From: Siniperca chuatsi | Taxonomy: Eukaryota; Chordata; Actinopteri; Centrarchiformes; Sinipercidae | Direction of reading: 5' to 3' | NCBI RefSeq assembly: GCF_020085105.1 | Contig: NC_058055.1 | Coordinates: 25,773,822-25,837,821, forward strand | DNA: 64,000 nucleotides | Shown here: piece by piece, positions 1 through 10,748 of the stretch | How positions within the stretch are numbered: position 1 is the stretch's first letter | How the letters are laid out: every line of letters starts with the position of its first letter | The notes under the pieces: generated by a model | What the model was told of the DNA's origin: nothing | Database searches by the model: none | What the model saw: only the letters and a program-made list of their open reading frames with translations | Made by a program: the position numbers and the translations under genes

Positions 1-1337
1 ACCTGCAGACAGTCTGTTCTTCGTAAGGGGTCAGAAGCACAAACGCACAAAGGTTGGGAACCACTGTTTTAATATATAACACTGTATTGGATTTTATAAT
101 AAGTTTATTACATAGAATAATGTTTTTTTAATCTGAAAAGTAACTTGTAGCTACAGCTGACAGATAAATGAAGTAAAAAGTTAAATATTTTTAAAGTACA
201 GCACATGAGTAAATGTACTCGCTCACTCGAGTCCACTCCCCTAAAACAGCGCCAAATCTGGCAGCCACATATGGACTTTAATCTTCGAAGCACCTGAATA
301 ACTAATTGTGAAGCCTAAACACATAATTCAAATACCACAGAGGTATATTTAAGGTATTGAAATATTTTACTTTGCAAACCATTTATCTGGATTTATGTGG
401 TTTAATTCACCTCTTTGAAATTTCCAGGTGTTCAAAAACTGTGTTCAGTGGGTGTTTCTGTACACTTTCTGTACAGTGAAACCAAATACATGTAATGGAT
501 TGTGTACAGTAGACTGTTTAAATGACCAGACTTCAATTTTTAAATTGATCAAAACAAAAATCATCAGTCAGTCAGATCATTCAGTCTGTACGTTCAGTCG
601 GGACAAAGACGACTCTGGCTCCATCTAGTGGGCACTGAACAGAAACAACTCAAATTTATTTGATAAGAATCAGACAGTAGCTTTTTGTCTAATAATCTGA
701 TGTCAATTTCTCATTTAATAATTAGTGACACCTGTTAAATTAGGTACAAACTGAGACTTTAATCATCCCAGCTGCAGCCTGCAGAAGACAAATGAGTCGT
801 GACAGAGAGCATGATGGGAAGGAAATGACAAAAAGTAAAAAGCTAAATTATGTAATAATCAATTTAAATATCAATGTAGACAGACAAATGAAATGTAATT
901 ATTAATTGGCTCACAATTAGACGCATTTAATTATTTTTACTATTTAAATTGAATCATTTAAATGCAAATTGACTTAATCAACTTATAATGGTTTAAATGT
1001 ACAGTACTAGTTATGCAATCAATTGTAATAATCCACTGAAAAGCCTGTAATTATTACACTGCAGCCTCTACTAATTAAATATTGTATTTAAAGTAGAAGC
1101 TACAGTTTATGGTGCTTAGAATGAGTGACTATTTATTTTATGACATTACAAGTGGAAATATTCCAGCTGTCCTTTGCCTCAATAAAAACACATCTTCAAC
1201 CTGAAATATCTTGCATTTTTGAATTTTACAAACATTTCTGCAGGTTTGCACCAACATGAGTTTGTAAACTTGGAGCCACTGGTACATCCAGCAGGGTTTA
1301 GGTTCAACACGTTTAACAGATGAAAACTCAACTAAAC
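1..1337. other. Intergenic, AT-rich, no gene seen
   Basis: A short GGTTGGGAACCACTG repeat end at 45-68 and a family A fragment near 140-225. The rest is AT-rich with no supported feature. Confidence 0.5.
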
Positions 1338-1450
1338 AGTGGTGGAAAGTAACTAAATACATTTACTCAAGTGCTGTACATGAGTTAAATTTTGAGGTAC
1401 TCGTAATTTACTATTTAGTATTTCCATGCTATGCCACTTTGTACTTTCAA
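1338..1450 (+). repeat. Fish interspersed repeat family A (GTGGTGGAAAGTAACTAA type)
   Basis: Begins GTGGTGGAAAGTAACTAAA and runs through ACATTTACTCAAGT and TTTTGAGGTACT. Other copies: 7995-8150 (+), 13055-13145 (+, partial), 24890-24930 (+), 26070-26245 (+), 28345-28505 (-), 56468-56600 (+), with fragments near 140-225 and 11620-11665. A related type (GGTGGAAGAAGTACTCAGAT) lies at 12492-12605 and inverted at 40600-40728. No coding capacity. Confidence 0.7.
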
Positions 1451-2405
1451 CTCGTTCTGATAAGCTCCTCATTATGGCTCCTTTTCTCTCTCTCTAAAAC
1501 TTTAAAAGGACTCTATTCCAGACTAAAATTACTTGATAGGTTATAAGAGGGATATGTTTTACACTGAAGTTTTACAAGTTAAACAACCTGCAAAATAACT
1601 TAACTACAGATGTTGCATAAATATAGTGCAGTCTAAATTGCTCTATTGTAATCTGATTTTGGATTGAAAATATTCATATGCTGTGTCTGAAATTCTGAAA
1701 AATTCTGAAACAGACATGAAATGAAGATTAAAGAAATTTTAATTTGCAGTAGAAAGAAAAATTCCCAATAACAGTATATAATCATTAAAAAAAAAATACA
1801 TCCAAGGCAGGAAAAGATGTTTTCATCCACATGTATGTTTAGATTGCATTGAAAATACAAATCTCAGCCACAAAATGACCAGCATTCAGCTGCTTATGTT
1901 TGACAGGAACTCCCACCTCTTCACAAATAACAAAAATATACAAAACAAGGATACATCAACCTTTAACCTCATCCACATGCGGCCAGTCATAAAACTTCTA
2001 GTGAGCTGCTTTTGGTCCACATCTGTAGATGAAGATGTGATGTAACAACACACTGCCATCACTACAGATTCAGGCTTGTTTAATGACTGATGTGTGTGTG
2101 TGTGTGTGTTTGTGCGTCGAATGTAGGAAGATAAAAGTGAGAGGAGTGATTTGAGGCACTTCAAGTGTTTGGCTAAATCAATTGAGAAACTTTTAATCAC
2201 ATTCGACCGACTGATGTTACTGTGTATGTATATTGACCAAAGTGTTCTTAAAAACTAATAATCTTATGACTCCGGCCGTGTTGTGGTTTCATTGTCCACA
2301 GAGGGACACTTTTCTAATATAGTTGACTTGTTTTGACCACATTTTTCATGATTTACAAAATCGGTAACTTACTCAGACATTACAGCTGCTTTTACTTGGT
2401 CGTAC
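1451..2405. other. Intergenic, no gene seen
   Basis: AT-rich single-copy-looking DNA with a (TG)n tract at 2091-2110. Confidence 0.5.
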
Positions 2406-2726
2406 TTAAAAAAGGAGCAGTGTGTAGGATCCCCCCCAAGCGTGTAGGAGAAACTACGGTGGCCGCGAAACTCACAAAAAATGCGAACGGCTCTACTAGT
2501 GTTTGGTTTGTCCATTCTGAGCTACTGTACAAACATGGCGGTTTCAACATGGTGACCTCCGTGGAAGGACCCACTCCCATGTAGATATAAACGGCTCATT
2601 CTAAGGTAATGAAAACATAACGATTCTTATTTTCAGGTGATTGTACACTAATGAAAACATACTTATAAATATTATATTCCATTTCTGCCAATAGATCCTC
2701 CTAAATGCTACACACTGGTCCTTTAA
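2406..2726. mobile_element. TTAA-flanked MITE (piggyBac-like, non-autonomous)
   Basis: The 320-bp unit is bounded by TTAA on both sides (2406-2409 and 2723-2726). Its ends are imperfect inverted repeats: AAGGAGCAGTGTGTAGGA at the left and the complement of AGGACCAGTGTGTAGCAT at the right. It has no coding capacity. The TTAA target and short termini suggest piggyBac mobilisation. I recognise the internal sequence as a widespread fish repeat. Confidence 0.7.
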
Positions 2727-2884
2727 GTGGTCTATCTGTATTTCCACATTAGCCCAGTAAAAGTTAGCCCTTCACCAACACGAGGCCAGAGTGTTTCTCA
2801 TCACAAAACTGAGTTTTTTTGCAAAATGATGGATGTGAGCCTCGGGGGCTGTGTGGCAGTTAAGCAGATTTGTCACCTAGTATT

Positions 2885-3190
2885 GACGCTACAATGATTA
2901 ATTGATAAATCAATTACCTGGTCGACTGAAAATTTATCTACAATTCTTTTGATAGCTAAATTATTTTTAATGATTTGTCAAACAAAAATTCCCAACATTT
3001 CAAATGAATTTGATGGTTTTCTGTTTTATATGAAACTGAAAATCTTTGCATTTTGGACTGTTGCTCGAATAAAGCTATGTGAATATGTCACCCTGTAGGA
3101 AATTATCACAGGTATTTTTCTCTGACATTTTATAGACAAAATGGTTAATTGATTAATTGAGAAATAATCTGTAGATTAATCAATAATAAA
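2885..3190 (+). repeat. Fish repeat family C (ATTAATCGAT-rich)
   Basis: AT-rich stretch with repeated GATTAATTGA and ATTAATCAAT words. Relatives lie at 3815-4080, 11865-11935, 12985-13050, 36325-36545, 37440-37640 and 41483-41705. No coding capacity. Confidence 0.6.
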
Positions 3191-3814
3191 AATATCCTAT
3201 GACCTTTTATGGTCACTCATTTTAAATTTCAATACAGCCTATCACACAGCACAGCTTTCTTAGTCACGCCGTGACTTCTGATCATGAAACTGAATGCCTT
3301 CCTGGTAAAAGGTAGTATTTACAAGCTGCAATTAAATCACTATTTTCTTTTTCTTTACTCGGCCCAGAAACAGAAAATATGTAAATGAGAGCAACTATAA
3401 TGTGTATTAAAATACTGAATAGGTGATCACAGAGAGCAGGAGGTTCAACAAGCTGAAACTCTGCAGAGGAACCAGCTGTGTCTATCCTGCATGATGAAAA
3501 TGTTGTCATTAGCAAACTCGAATAGAACGAAAGACGCAGCCAGATCCAGTGGACATTGTCCATAATATTTACCATTACTGTAAAGAATTTGGGTTGGGGA
3601 AAACATGTCCAACCTCCTGAGTAAGAATTGAATTAAACAGGCATTTGACTTTATCTTTCCTAGTCAGAAGTAGGGACTAATCAATTATTTACATTCGGTT
3701 GTCAGTTTATTATTAGGTACACCTAGCTAAAACTAGCTAATACTTTCCAATAAATCCTACCTTCATGAAGGTTATAAACCGTTTCAGAGAGGCTTTGATT
3801 CAACTTTAAAGTAA

Positions 3815-4080
3815 CATGGGAACTATTTTGATAATCGATTAATTATTTAAGTTATTTGTCAAGCAAAAATTCCAAACATGATCTAGTTCCAGCTTCTCAA
3901 ATGTCAATATTTGCTGCTTTTCTTAGGTTTCAGACTGCTGGTTGGACAAAACAAGTGATTTTAAGACATCACTTTGGGTTTCAGGAAGTTTTCAGTTTTC
4001 TGGCTTTTTACACCAAATGATTCGTTCATTATTTGAGAAACTAATAATGACTATTATCTGTAATTGCAGCTCTAATCTGA
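3815..4080 (+). repeat. Family C repeat, abutting the five-module gene's 3' end
   Basis: Starts at ATTTTGATAATCGATTAATT and ends at TAATTGCAGCTCT, 18 bp beyond the stop codon of the minus-strand gene, so it probably forms most of its 3' UTR. Confidence 0.6.
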
Positions 4081-4097
4081 ACACTGATTTTCTATTT

Positions 4098-6809
4098 CTA
4101 ATCAATCTCGACTTCTATGTCTACAGGCTTCAGTTCTCGGACAAACATGATGTCCGAGTTATCATTAAGGTCCAGCTTGCCGAAGCCGTCCTCCGGCTCC
4201 TCTTTGCAGACTATCTGTGAGGACTCGGCGACTTCGAAGGGCAATTCAAACACTTTGTTCAGATAATCTCCCTTTCTGCCATTTTTTCCTGCTATGGCTA
4301 TCACCTGAGATGCAATGGACCAGGCAAACTCCACCTTGCGATGGCTCTGAGAGCTCAGATCGAAGTTGTACTCCAGAATCTCGTACAGAGCGGGAACGTA
4401 TCGGTTGCAGTTTTGTCCTACATACTGGTGCATCTCAAGGAGGACTCCCCTCGTCAGCAATCGCAAATCAAGTTTTGTTTTGGATTCTGATTTAGAGCTG
4501 ACGTCAAGGTCCAACCCTATTTTTTTGCAGATGTGATAGCTATTGACCCTTTTCACCTGTCGCACATTTCCATTGAAAGGCCCTATTTCGCTGCCTAGCT
4601 TTAAGTCTTCTGTATCCAGATCCTCCAGGCCGTTGCCAGTTGGTGGTTGTGGACCGGGCTGTGAGTGACCATTCAGTGGGACAACCATATTTAACCACCT
4701 ATTTATCTTTGGTGATGTGTTTTGCCTTTTCATCATTTTAATTTTCTGTGTCGCATACCATCTCTGGATCACCTGTGCAGCCTTGGTCGTACCACTTTGC
4801 AGATCAACGTCAAAATTGTGCTCAAGGACGTCATTAACTGTCTCACGGAGCGTACCACACAGCTCCCTGATAAAGCTGAATATTTCGAGCACAGCGCCCG
4901 TGGTCAGGACAGACAAATCCAGCTTCTGGCTTGCCAGACGTTCTTCTCTCAACCAGAGGTTGAGACCTAACATTTTACAGAACGGGTGTGGCTCCACAAC
5001 TGCCTGCTGGCTTGTAGCCGAGGCTGCTGAATCCCAGTTTGTCTGTTGCTCTGTCTCAGCTTTCTGTCCAGTTTGAAAATCACTGTTCACATCAACCATG
5101 TTGTAAACTTCAGGGAAGTGAAAGGGACTGCTGAGAAACTCCATTTCCTGTCTAGCAGGGTGGTTCTGAAGAATCTTTTCTTTTGTTATGATGTAAAATA
5201 TAAAATTGCGCTGATGCAGTTCATCTTGGAAGACCAGGTTAAAGTTGTTGTCCAGAATGTCAAATAAGAAACTGCGTAAACTCTTTGTCATCGTAGTTGC
5301 AAATTTATAAACCTCCCACAACACGCAGTTGGTGAGTAGTTGTAGATCCACGTTCTGTTTGTTGCCTGAACCCACATTAAAGTCTAAACCTATTGCTCTG
5401 CAACGGGCAAACATGTCATTCACTCTGCTAGACTTCAGAATTTGTTTTGAGCGAGTAGCACGTCTCATCCACAGCTTCTGTTTGTGTGTTTTATTTATGT
5501 CCTCACTTTTATCTTCAGAAAACAGTTCCCAGACTGCTTTTAGAGCCGTGTTCTTCTGAGGAAGGTTAAACAATTGAGAGTTATGGAAATTAGTCCGAGG
5601 CTGCACTGGGGAGACGAAAACTTCCTCCTCTTCCTCTTTTACATCCAGAAACACTGTCGACTTTGTTTCTGCAGCTGTTCCTGCCAAACGACTTTCAAAC
5701 TCAATGTTTTCTGGTCTGGCCTCCGTACCTGACAGCATTTCTGTCTCAAAATCAACTGGACACATGTATGACAGGTCACCATCCTGCCAAATTTCTTTCA
5801 CATCACTGTCCCTGTGCCTCAGCGTTTCCCTCCTCTTACTGGCCATTGTTAGTCTTTCCAGTTCTTGGTAATCTGCATCAGCGTTTTTTCTCTTTTTACG
5901 ATTATGTTCCCGTTTCTTGGTCTGCACCGTAAAAGGCTCCTTTCGGAAAGCGTCCCTGTCCTCGGCCGTTATGCAGGCGTATTTTCGCTCCATCAGCTTG
6001 GTTACTTGCATACGGAACAGCATTTTATCCAACTCATGACCGAAGTTTTGCTTGACCAAGTCGTTAACTATCCGAGTGTGTGTTCCACAAAGCACTCTGG
6101 AAAAGTCAAGCAGTTCCATCATCACACCATTGGTTACCAGATTTGGGTCTAGTTTCTCTTTGGGTGTGTCATCTGGACGAACAACCAGAGTCACACCAAG
6201 TTCTTTACAGAAAGGGTAAACATCATCTGTTAGTTTTAATCGGACTCCTCCTGGTTTCTTTATAACGAACTCACAGCTCGCCGCTCCGTTACTCTCTGTC
6301 TTTTGATTTTCTGAAAACTGGCTGTTCTTGCTGCCATCAGTGAGGACTGAACTATCCACAATTTTGTTCCTTTTAGGGTAGTAGCGTCCTGACTGCTCTG
6401 ACCCAGTGGACCCCATTATAGTTTGTCGGTCTGGTAGTGGAAAGGTTTCTTTCCATCTACGAGGTTTCATCTTGATTTGTTCCTTCAGCAGCTTTATTTT
6501 ATTGTGAACGCGTCTTGCGTAGTCATAGCACTGCATGTCATTGTCCACGTCCACACTGAGGTCAAAGTTGAACTGTAGCATTTCGAACAAGAAATACGTC
6601 TCGGACTTAGTCACCGTTTTGGCAAAGTCACAAAGCTCCAGCATCACAGCGTTCGTCAGCAGACCCAGATCTAACTTTTCCTTCCTTTCCAATGCCGCGT
6701 TGAACTCTAAACCGATTTCAACCGACTCCGGAAACGGGACTGCGCCTTTCTGATACCTGACCCCATGGTGGATGCGGCGCTGCCAAATGTAGTCATCAAT
6801 GCCATCCAT
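4098..6809 (-). CDS. Unrecognised ~903-residue protein with five related modules (A-B-A-B-A)
   Basis: A single uninterrupted reading frame of about 900 codons. The same frame is open upstream, but the codon at 6821 is TTG, and the first in-frame ATG is at 6807-6809 (MDGIDDYIW), which I take as start. I do not recognise the family. The protein contains five modules at about residues 29-112, 198-278, 468-552, 608-696 and 758-841. Each has a 'GL.l' strand, then LDL.LLT.gv..E(l/i) and, 25-30 residues later, an N-F-(D/N)-L/V motif. Modules 1, 3 and 5 share a longer C-terminal part followed by an F-x-(L/F)-P tail (FPLPD, FHFPEV, FELPFE). Modules 2 and 4 instead share PFCK.LG near their start, a C-G-T in the helix and VND(L/V). 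Linkers are charged: a basic stretch near residues 298-312 (KKREHNRKKRKN) resembles a nuclear localisation signal, and VKEEEEE and CKEEPED resemble SUMO acceptor contexts. There is no signal peptide or membrane segment. A nuclear scaffold or DNA-associated role is only inference. Further 5' exons are possible. Confidence 0.8.
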   Translation of the reverse strand: MDGIDDYIWQRRIHHGVRYQKGAVPFPESVEIGLEFNAALERKEKLDLGLLTNAVMLELCDFAKTVTKSETYFLFEMLQFNFDLSVDVDNDMQCYDYARRVHNKIKLLKEQIKMKPRRWKETFPLPDRQTIMGSTGSEQSGRYYPKRNKIVDSSVLTDGSKNSQFSENQKTESNGAASCEFVIKKPGGVRLKLTDDVYPFCKELGVTLVVRPDDTPKEKLDPNLVTNGVMMELLDFSRVLCGTHTRIVNDLVKQNFGHELDKMLFRMQVTKLMERKYACITAEDRDAFRKEPFTVQTKKREHNRKKRKNADADYQELERLTMASKRRETLRHRDSDVKEIWQDGDLSYMCPVDFETEMLSGTEARPENIEFESRLAGTAAETKSTVFLDVKEEEEEVFVSPVQPRTNFHNSQLFNLPQKNTALKAVWELFSEDKSEDINKTHKQKLWMRRATRSKQILKSSRVNDMFARCRAIGLDFNVGSGNKQNVDLQLLTNCVLWEVYKFATTMTKSLRSFLFDILDNNFNLVFQDELHQRNFIFYIITKEKILQNHPARQEMEFLSSPFHFPEVYNMVDVNSDFQTGQKAETEQQTNWDSAASATSQQAVVEPHPFCKMLGLNLWLREERLASQKLDLSVLTTGAVLEIFSFIRELCGTLRETVNDVLEHNFDVDLQSGTTKAAQVIQRWYATQKIKMMKRQNTSPKINRWLNMVVPLNGHSQPGPQPPTGNGLEDLDTEDLKLGSEIGPFNGNVRQVKRVNSYHICKKIGLDLDVSSKSESKTKLDLRLLTRGVLLEMHQYVGQNCNRYVPALYEILEYNFDLSSQSHRKVEFAWSIASQVIAIAGKNGRKGDYLNKVFELPFEVAESSQIVCKEEPEDGFGKLDLNDNSDIMFVRELKPVDIEVEID

Positions 6810-7069
6810 GTTGTCATCCAAACCCCAAAGCTGACAGAAGCTGTTGAGAGTCCTCAGAACACGCCCTCTCTTTGTGTCCTGAACAACATCCCAGGAACTG
6901 GATCCAAAAAGACTCCCAGTCGACTTCTTTGCAGAGGAAAACCAGATACTGTCTCGTAGAGAATAGTTACTGCATCACTGTGACATCTTCTCAGTCTGTG
7001 AGTAAAGACAGAACATGAAGTTTGAGTTAGTTTAGTTTGTTAACAGAGCAGTAGAGTTTATAATCCTAA

Positions 7070-8553
7070 AACTGAGACACGTTATTTGATTAAACAATAA
7101 ATGAACAAGACTACAAATCTTCCCAGACATTTGATACCAACTTTCAGTAGTACAGTACAGTACTGCTACAGACACAATGCGGTTAGTACTAAAAAAGTAT
7201 CAAGGTTTAATATTCTGCCCTAATAAACCCCAAGGCTCAGTTACATTTACAGTCTGGATCTTCCAGTCAACAGAGTGGAGTAGTATTGTTATAATAACGA
7301 ACACCTACTTTTTTTTTTTTTTTGAAAACCCCATAGCATCGTTATATCCTCTGGTGGCTTTCTTTTCATAAACACATATTTTACAGCCATGTGTTTTTAA
7401 AAACCCTGATAGAAATCTAAAACGTAGTAGAAACCCAAACATTTCTGAAAATACAAAATATGTCAGGACAAATTTTAAATAAGTATAAATTATGTTTATA
7501 TATGCCACACAAAACACCCACAATAGTTATCACACAAACATAAAAGGCATGTCATTGTTGATATATTGAATATAAGCAGTGAAATAGAAAGTTCCATTAA
7601 AACGTTATAACAAGCCGATACACAAGTTAGATGTGATACTGTCATACCAAGTGTTCGGTTTTGTTTTGTTTTTTTACTTCAAAGCTTCTAACAAGTGAAA
7701 ATAATGAGAAAATCTAGGTTCAATGGGTCACTTTGCATCATAAACAGTAAAAAATAAAAGCTGCTGAGTTGAAGCAATATAAGTCAGTACACAGCCTTCA
7801 CCACTTAACAGGTATCAACTAGATTGAGTATTGAAGGCTTGTGAGAGCGCAGGTAAAGGAGTAATGTTAAACAGTTAAACTTCTGACATGTTTATGTCCT
7901 GCTTTAATTCAATGTGGTCAAAAATATTGAGATTATGGCTTAAAAAAAGTCAACTGACAGGAAATTACTGTGATTAATCAATGGTCAGCCTTGTTAATAA
8001 GTACATTTACTCAAGTAAATTACAACTTTGAGGTACTTGCATTTTTCTTGAGTATTTTCATTTTATGCTACTTTATACTTCTACTCAACTACGTTTCAGA
8101 GGGAAATATTGTAATTTTTACCCCACTACATTTATGTGACAGGTATCAGATTAAAAATTAGGCTTGTGATCCCCTTACAAGAAGCAGTGTCTATTTGATG
8201 CCCATTGACATGTTTCAGATATCTGATTGATGATTGGACAAAAAAGTAAAAAAAAATAAATACAGATTAGAGTCACGTAACTTTGTTTTTTTCTTCTTAA
8301 CCATCTCACAACCCCCAGATTTACCTTGTGAGCCTTTGGAAGGTGCTCGACCCAAAGTTGGGAACCAACGGATTAAAGTACCTTATTATACAGCCTATAA
8401 TATATAGTAAGACATTTCAAAATACAGCAAAATACATTTCATACATTTTCAATTATACATCTTTTGTTACGTGTACATGTGCTTCTATCTCCCACTGGCA
8501 TTGCGTCCTACTGTTGAAACTTTATACAATTATTAATAGTTTTAAAAAGTACT
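7070..8553. other. Intergenic between the two minus-strand genes
   Basis: A T-run at 7310-7323, a family A repeat at 7995-8150 and a GGGAACCA repeat fragment at 8325-8375. Part of this interval is missing from the duplicated copy downstream. No gene seen. Confidence 0.5.
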
Positions 8554-8980
8554 TTATTTCCGAGTAACAATATCGTTTTTACCAATGGCCCCTGGACGCA
8601 GCATTTCTCCTAAGTGCTCTTCTATATGCTTCAATTCTACGTCAAAATGGCGGCGACATGCAAACACAACTTCTCTATCAAAGTCCAAAATACTCCAGTT
8701 AATATGATACTTTCGGGATAGGGCGTGAAACTTCTTAACAGTTTGCGATAGTGATGTCTGCTAACAGCGAACATCCTGACCTGTTTACGAAGCCACAAAA
8801 ACCAAAATCGGCGTTAATGCTAACGTTAGCCTCTCAAAGGAAAGCTAACGGTTAGGTTGTCACAGCATGCGGGGAGAGGCGTTTAGCACACAAAGGCTAA
8901 ATGCGACCACTTACCAAAGACTGGAACACAAACCGGTAGTCAGCCCAGTTGTTGAAGAGGTTGGTGAAATATGTGGTCAT
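8554..8980 (-). CDS. Predicted two-exon gene for an 89-residue protein of unknown function
   Basis: Exon 1 coding part is 8915-8980: ATG with A at -3, 22 codons beginning MTTYFTNLFNNW, ending in phase 0 at a strong donor (GTAAGT). Exon 2 is 8554-8757, entered in phase 0 after TTAGCAG, and reads 67 codons ending GKNDIVTRK before TAA. The product would be ~89 residues, mostly helical-looking and charged, with no signal peptide or membrane span. The TAA stop lies inside an AATAAA hexamer, so the 3' UTR would be very short. A second acceptor 23 nt upstream (CAG ending at 8781) has the better pyrimidine tract; it would give a different 47-residue tail (VRMFAVSRHH...) ending at 8637. I prefer the first reading because its tail runs to the polyadenylation signal, but the choice is open. 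The 5' flank is shared with the duplicated tRNA-Val block. I do not recognise the family. Confidence 0.5.
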
Positions 8981-9243
8981 ATTATTGAGACCACAGATCC
9001 TTATGAGATGCTGCAGCGCTGCAACACGTCGCCCAACAACAGAAACACATGTAAACTCCCCCAAAGGCGTTCGGGGACGCAACGGAAATTACGCTTTTAC
9101 AGATTACCAAGAACGGACAGTCATCCGATCTGCTCAAGAAGCATCAGAAAGCTACGTGTAAATCATAGCTAAAGTTTGGTTAGCTTACTTGATAGGGGAT
9201 AAAGTATTAATATAAACTCTTAAAAAACAAACAAAAAAAAGAC

Positions 9244-9316
9244 TGTTTCCGCCCGGTCTCGAACCGGGGACCTTTCGCGTGTTAGGCGAACGTGATAACC
9301 ACTACACTACGGAAAC
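9244..9316 (-). tRNA. tRNA-Val (AAC)
   Basis: Reverse complement folds into a full cloverleaf starting GTTTCCGTAGTGTAG, anticodon loop CTAACAC (anticodon AAC), T-loop TTCGAGA, acceptor GTTTCCG/CGGAAAC and discriminator A. It matches the standard vertebrate tRNA-Val-AAC. A T-run follows on the minus strand (A-run at 9233-9240), serving as Pol III terminator. First member of the first Val pair. Confidence 0.97.
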
Positions 9317-9557
9317 TCCGTGGGAGAGATATATTCAAGAACATACAGGAAATTATGCTCATGTGCAGTCTTATACTGTACAACTAACCATAACAGTCTA
9401 AACAACGTTCAGACATTTGTATGTATACATGAAAACACGCTAAGTACAACTGCTTGATTTTTATCGCCGATTAAATAAATTAACATGTCTGACGAAACGT
9501 TAGCTGGCAGATTTGATCGATTCATAAATAAAACAAAAATAAATTTAAAAAAAAAAG

Positions 9558-9630
9558 TGTTTCCGCCCGGTTTCGAACCGGGGACCTTTCGCGTGTGAGG
9601 CGAACGTGATAACCACTACACTACGGAAAC
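9558..9630 (-). tRNA. tRNA-Val (CAC)
   Basis: Same body as the AAC gene 300 bp away but with anticodon loop CTCACAC (CAC) and T-loop TTCGAAA. Discriminator A; a T-run of about 10 follows directly on the minus strand. Complete and apparently functional. Confidence 0.97.
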
Positions 9631-10269
9631 TGACATGTACTGAACTTTGGCATATATCAATAAGTAGTTAGCGTAGTGGCTCTGTATAAATACAAATGTA
9701 TAAATATGCTATTTTGGGGGATTAATTGCTATGACCGACAGATTATCTAATCATTATTAGGTGTTACACTGAGACATTTTGTTCTCCCATGATCGATCTA
9801 TCTATCTGTAATCTGTATGTGTAATATCAAATGCTGTTAACTAGTCATTGCAAATACTGATTGTTAATACGAATATAACTGTATGATTATATAATATGCA
9901 TTGTGTTTTGCTGTGCACAGGAGATAATGAAGATTAACTTCCTCTAATTCAAGTCCTGGACCAAAGCCGGTGGACAGAACCCATGAGAGCTGCCCCGCGA
10001 CCATGCTAACATGGTACAGGGGGGGGTGCACTGACCCCAACAGCCTCCTTCATCCTACCGTATGCCAACATATTTCCAGATACTGCGTGTGAAGCATCTG
10101 GCCAAGTTAAAAAATAATAATAATAATAAACAGCTCCTCCCTTAATACCAGTTCAGAGAAGGTTTTGGAGACATTGTGGCAGAGTTTGACCACAGGCAGC
10201 CAAACGGTCAGTGTGCCTGTCACAACCCTGCCTCCTGCAACTCTCAACCCCCATGAATGTGTCTCGCAT
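9631..10269. other. Spacer between the duplicated units
   Basis: AT-rich to 9920, then a moderately GC-rich stretch (9930-10269) with a G-run at 10020 and an AAT tract at 10110; no frame or splice pattern worth calling. Confidence 0.4.
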
Positions 10270-10748
10270 GGCCATAGCATCGCATGTAATTGTCCACGCC
10301 GAGGTCAAGTCACCGTTTTGGCAAAGTCACAAAGCTCCAGCATCACAGCGTCTAACTTTTCCTTCCTTTCCAATGCCGCGTTGAACTCCAAACCGATTTC
10401 AACCCGACTCTGGAAACGGGACTGCGCCTTTCTGATACCTGACCCCATGGTGGATGGAGCGCTGATAGATATAGTCATCAATGCCATCCATGTTGTCATC
10501 CAAACCCCAAAGCTGACAGAAGCTGTTGAGAGTCCTCAGAACACGCCCTCTCTTTGTGTCCTGAACAACATCCCAGGAACTGGATCCAAAAAGACTCCCA
10601 GTCGACTTCTTTGCAGAGGAAAACCAGATACTGTCTCGTAGAGAATAGTTACTGCATCACTGTGACATCTTCTCAGTCTGTGAGTAAAGACAGAACATGA
10701 AGTTGGAGTTAGTTTAGTTTGTTAACAGAGCAGTAGAGTTTATAATTC
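10270..10748 (-). pseudogene. Duplicated, broken 5' fragment of the five-module gene
   Basis: This stretch is closely similar to 6525-7068, the 5' coding part plus upstream flank of the gene at 4098-6809. It keeps recognisable coding (EIGLEFNAALERKEKLD, AVMLELCDFAKTVT) but has lost an internal block between the sequences matching 6560 and 6610, has a short deletion removing the LGLLTN part of module 1, and the start region is out of frame. No downstream exon is present. The high similarity, including non-coding flank, suggests a fairly recent duplication. Confidence 0.85.

Noticed and set aside
10165-10641. 158-codon plus-strand frame
   Set aside because: Antisense of the duplicated 5' fragment of the minus-strand gene; the same frame is seen opposite the parent gene.
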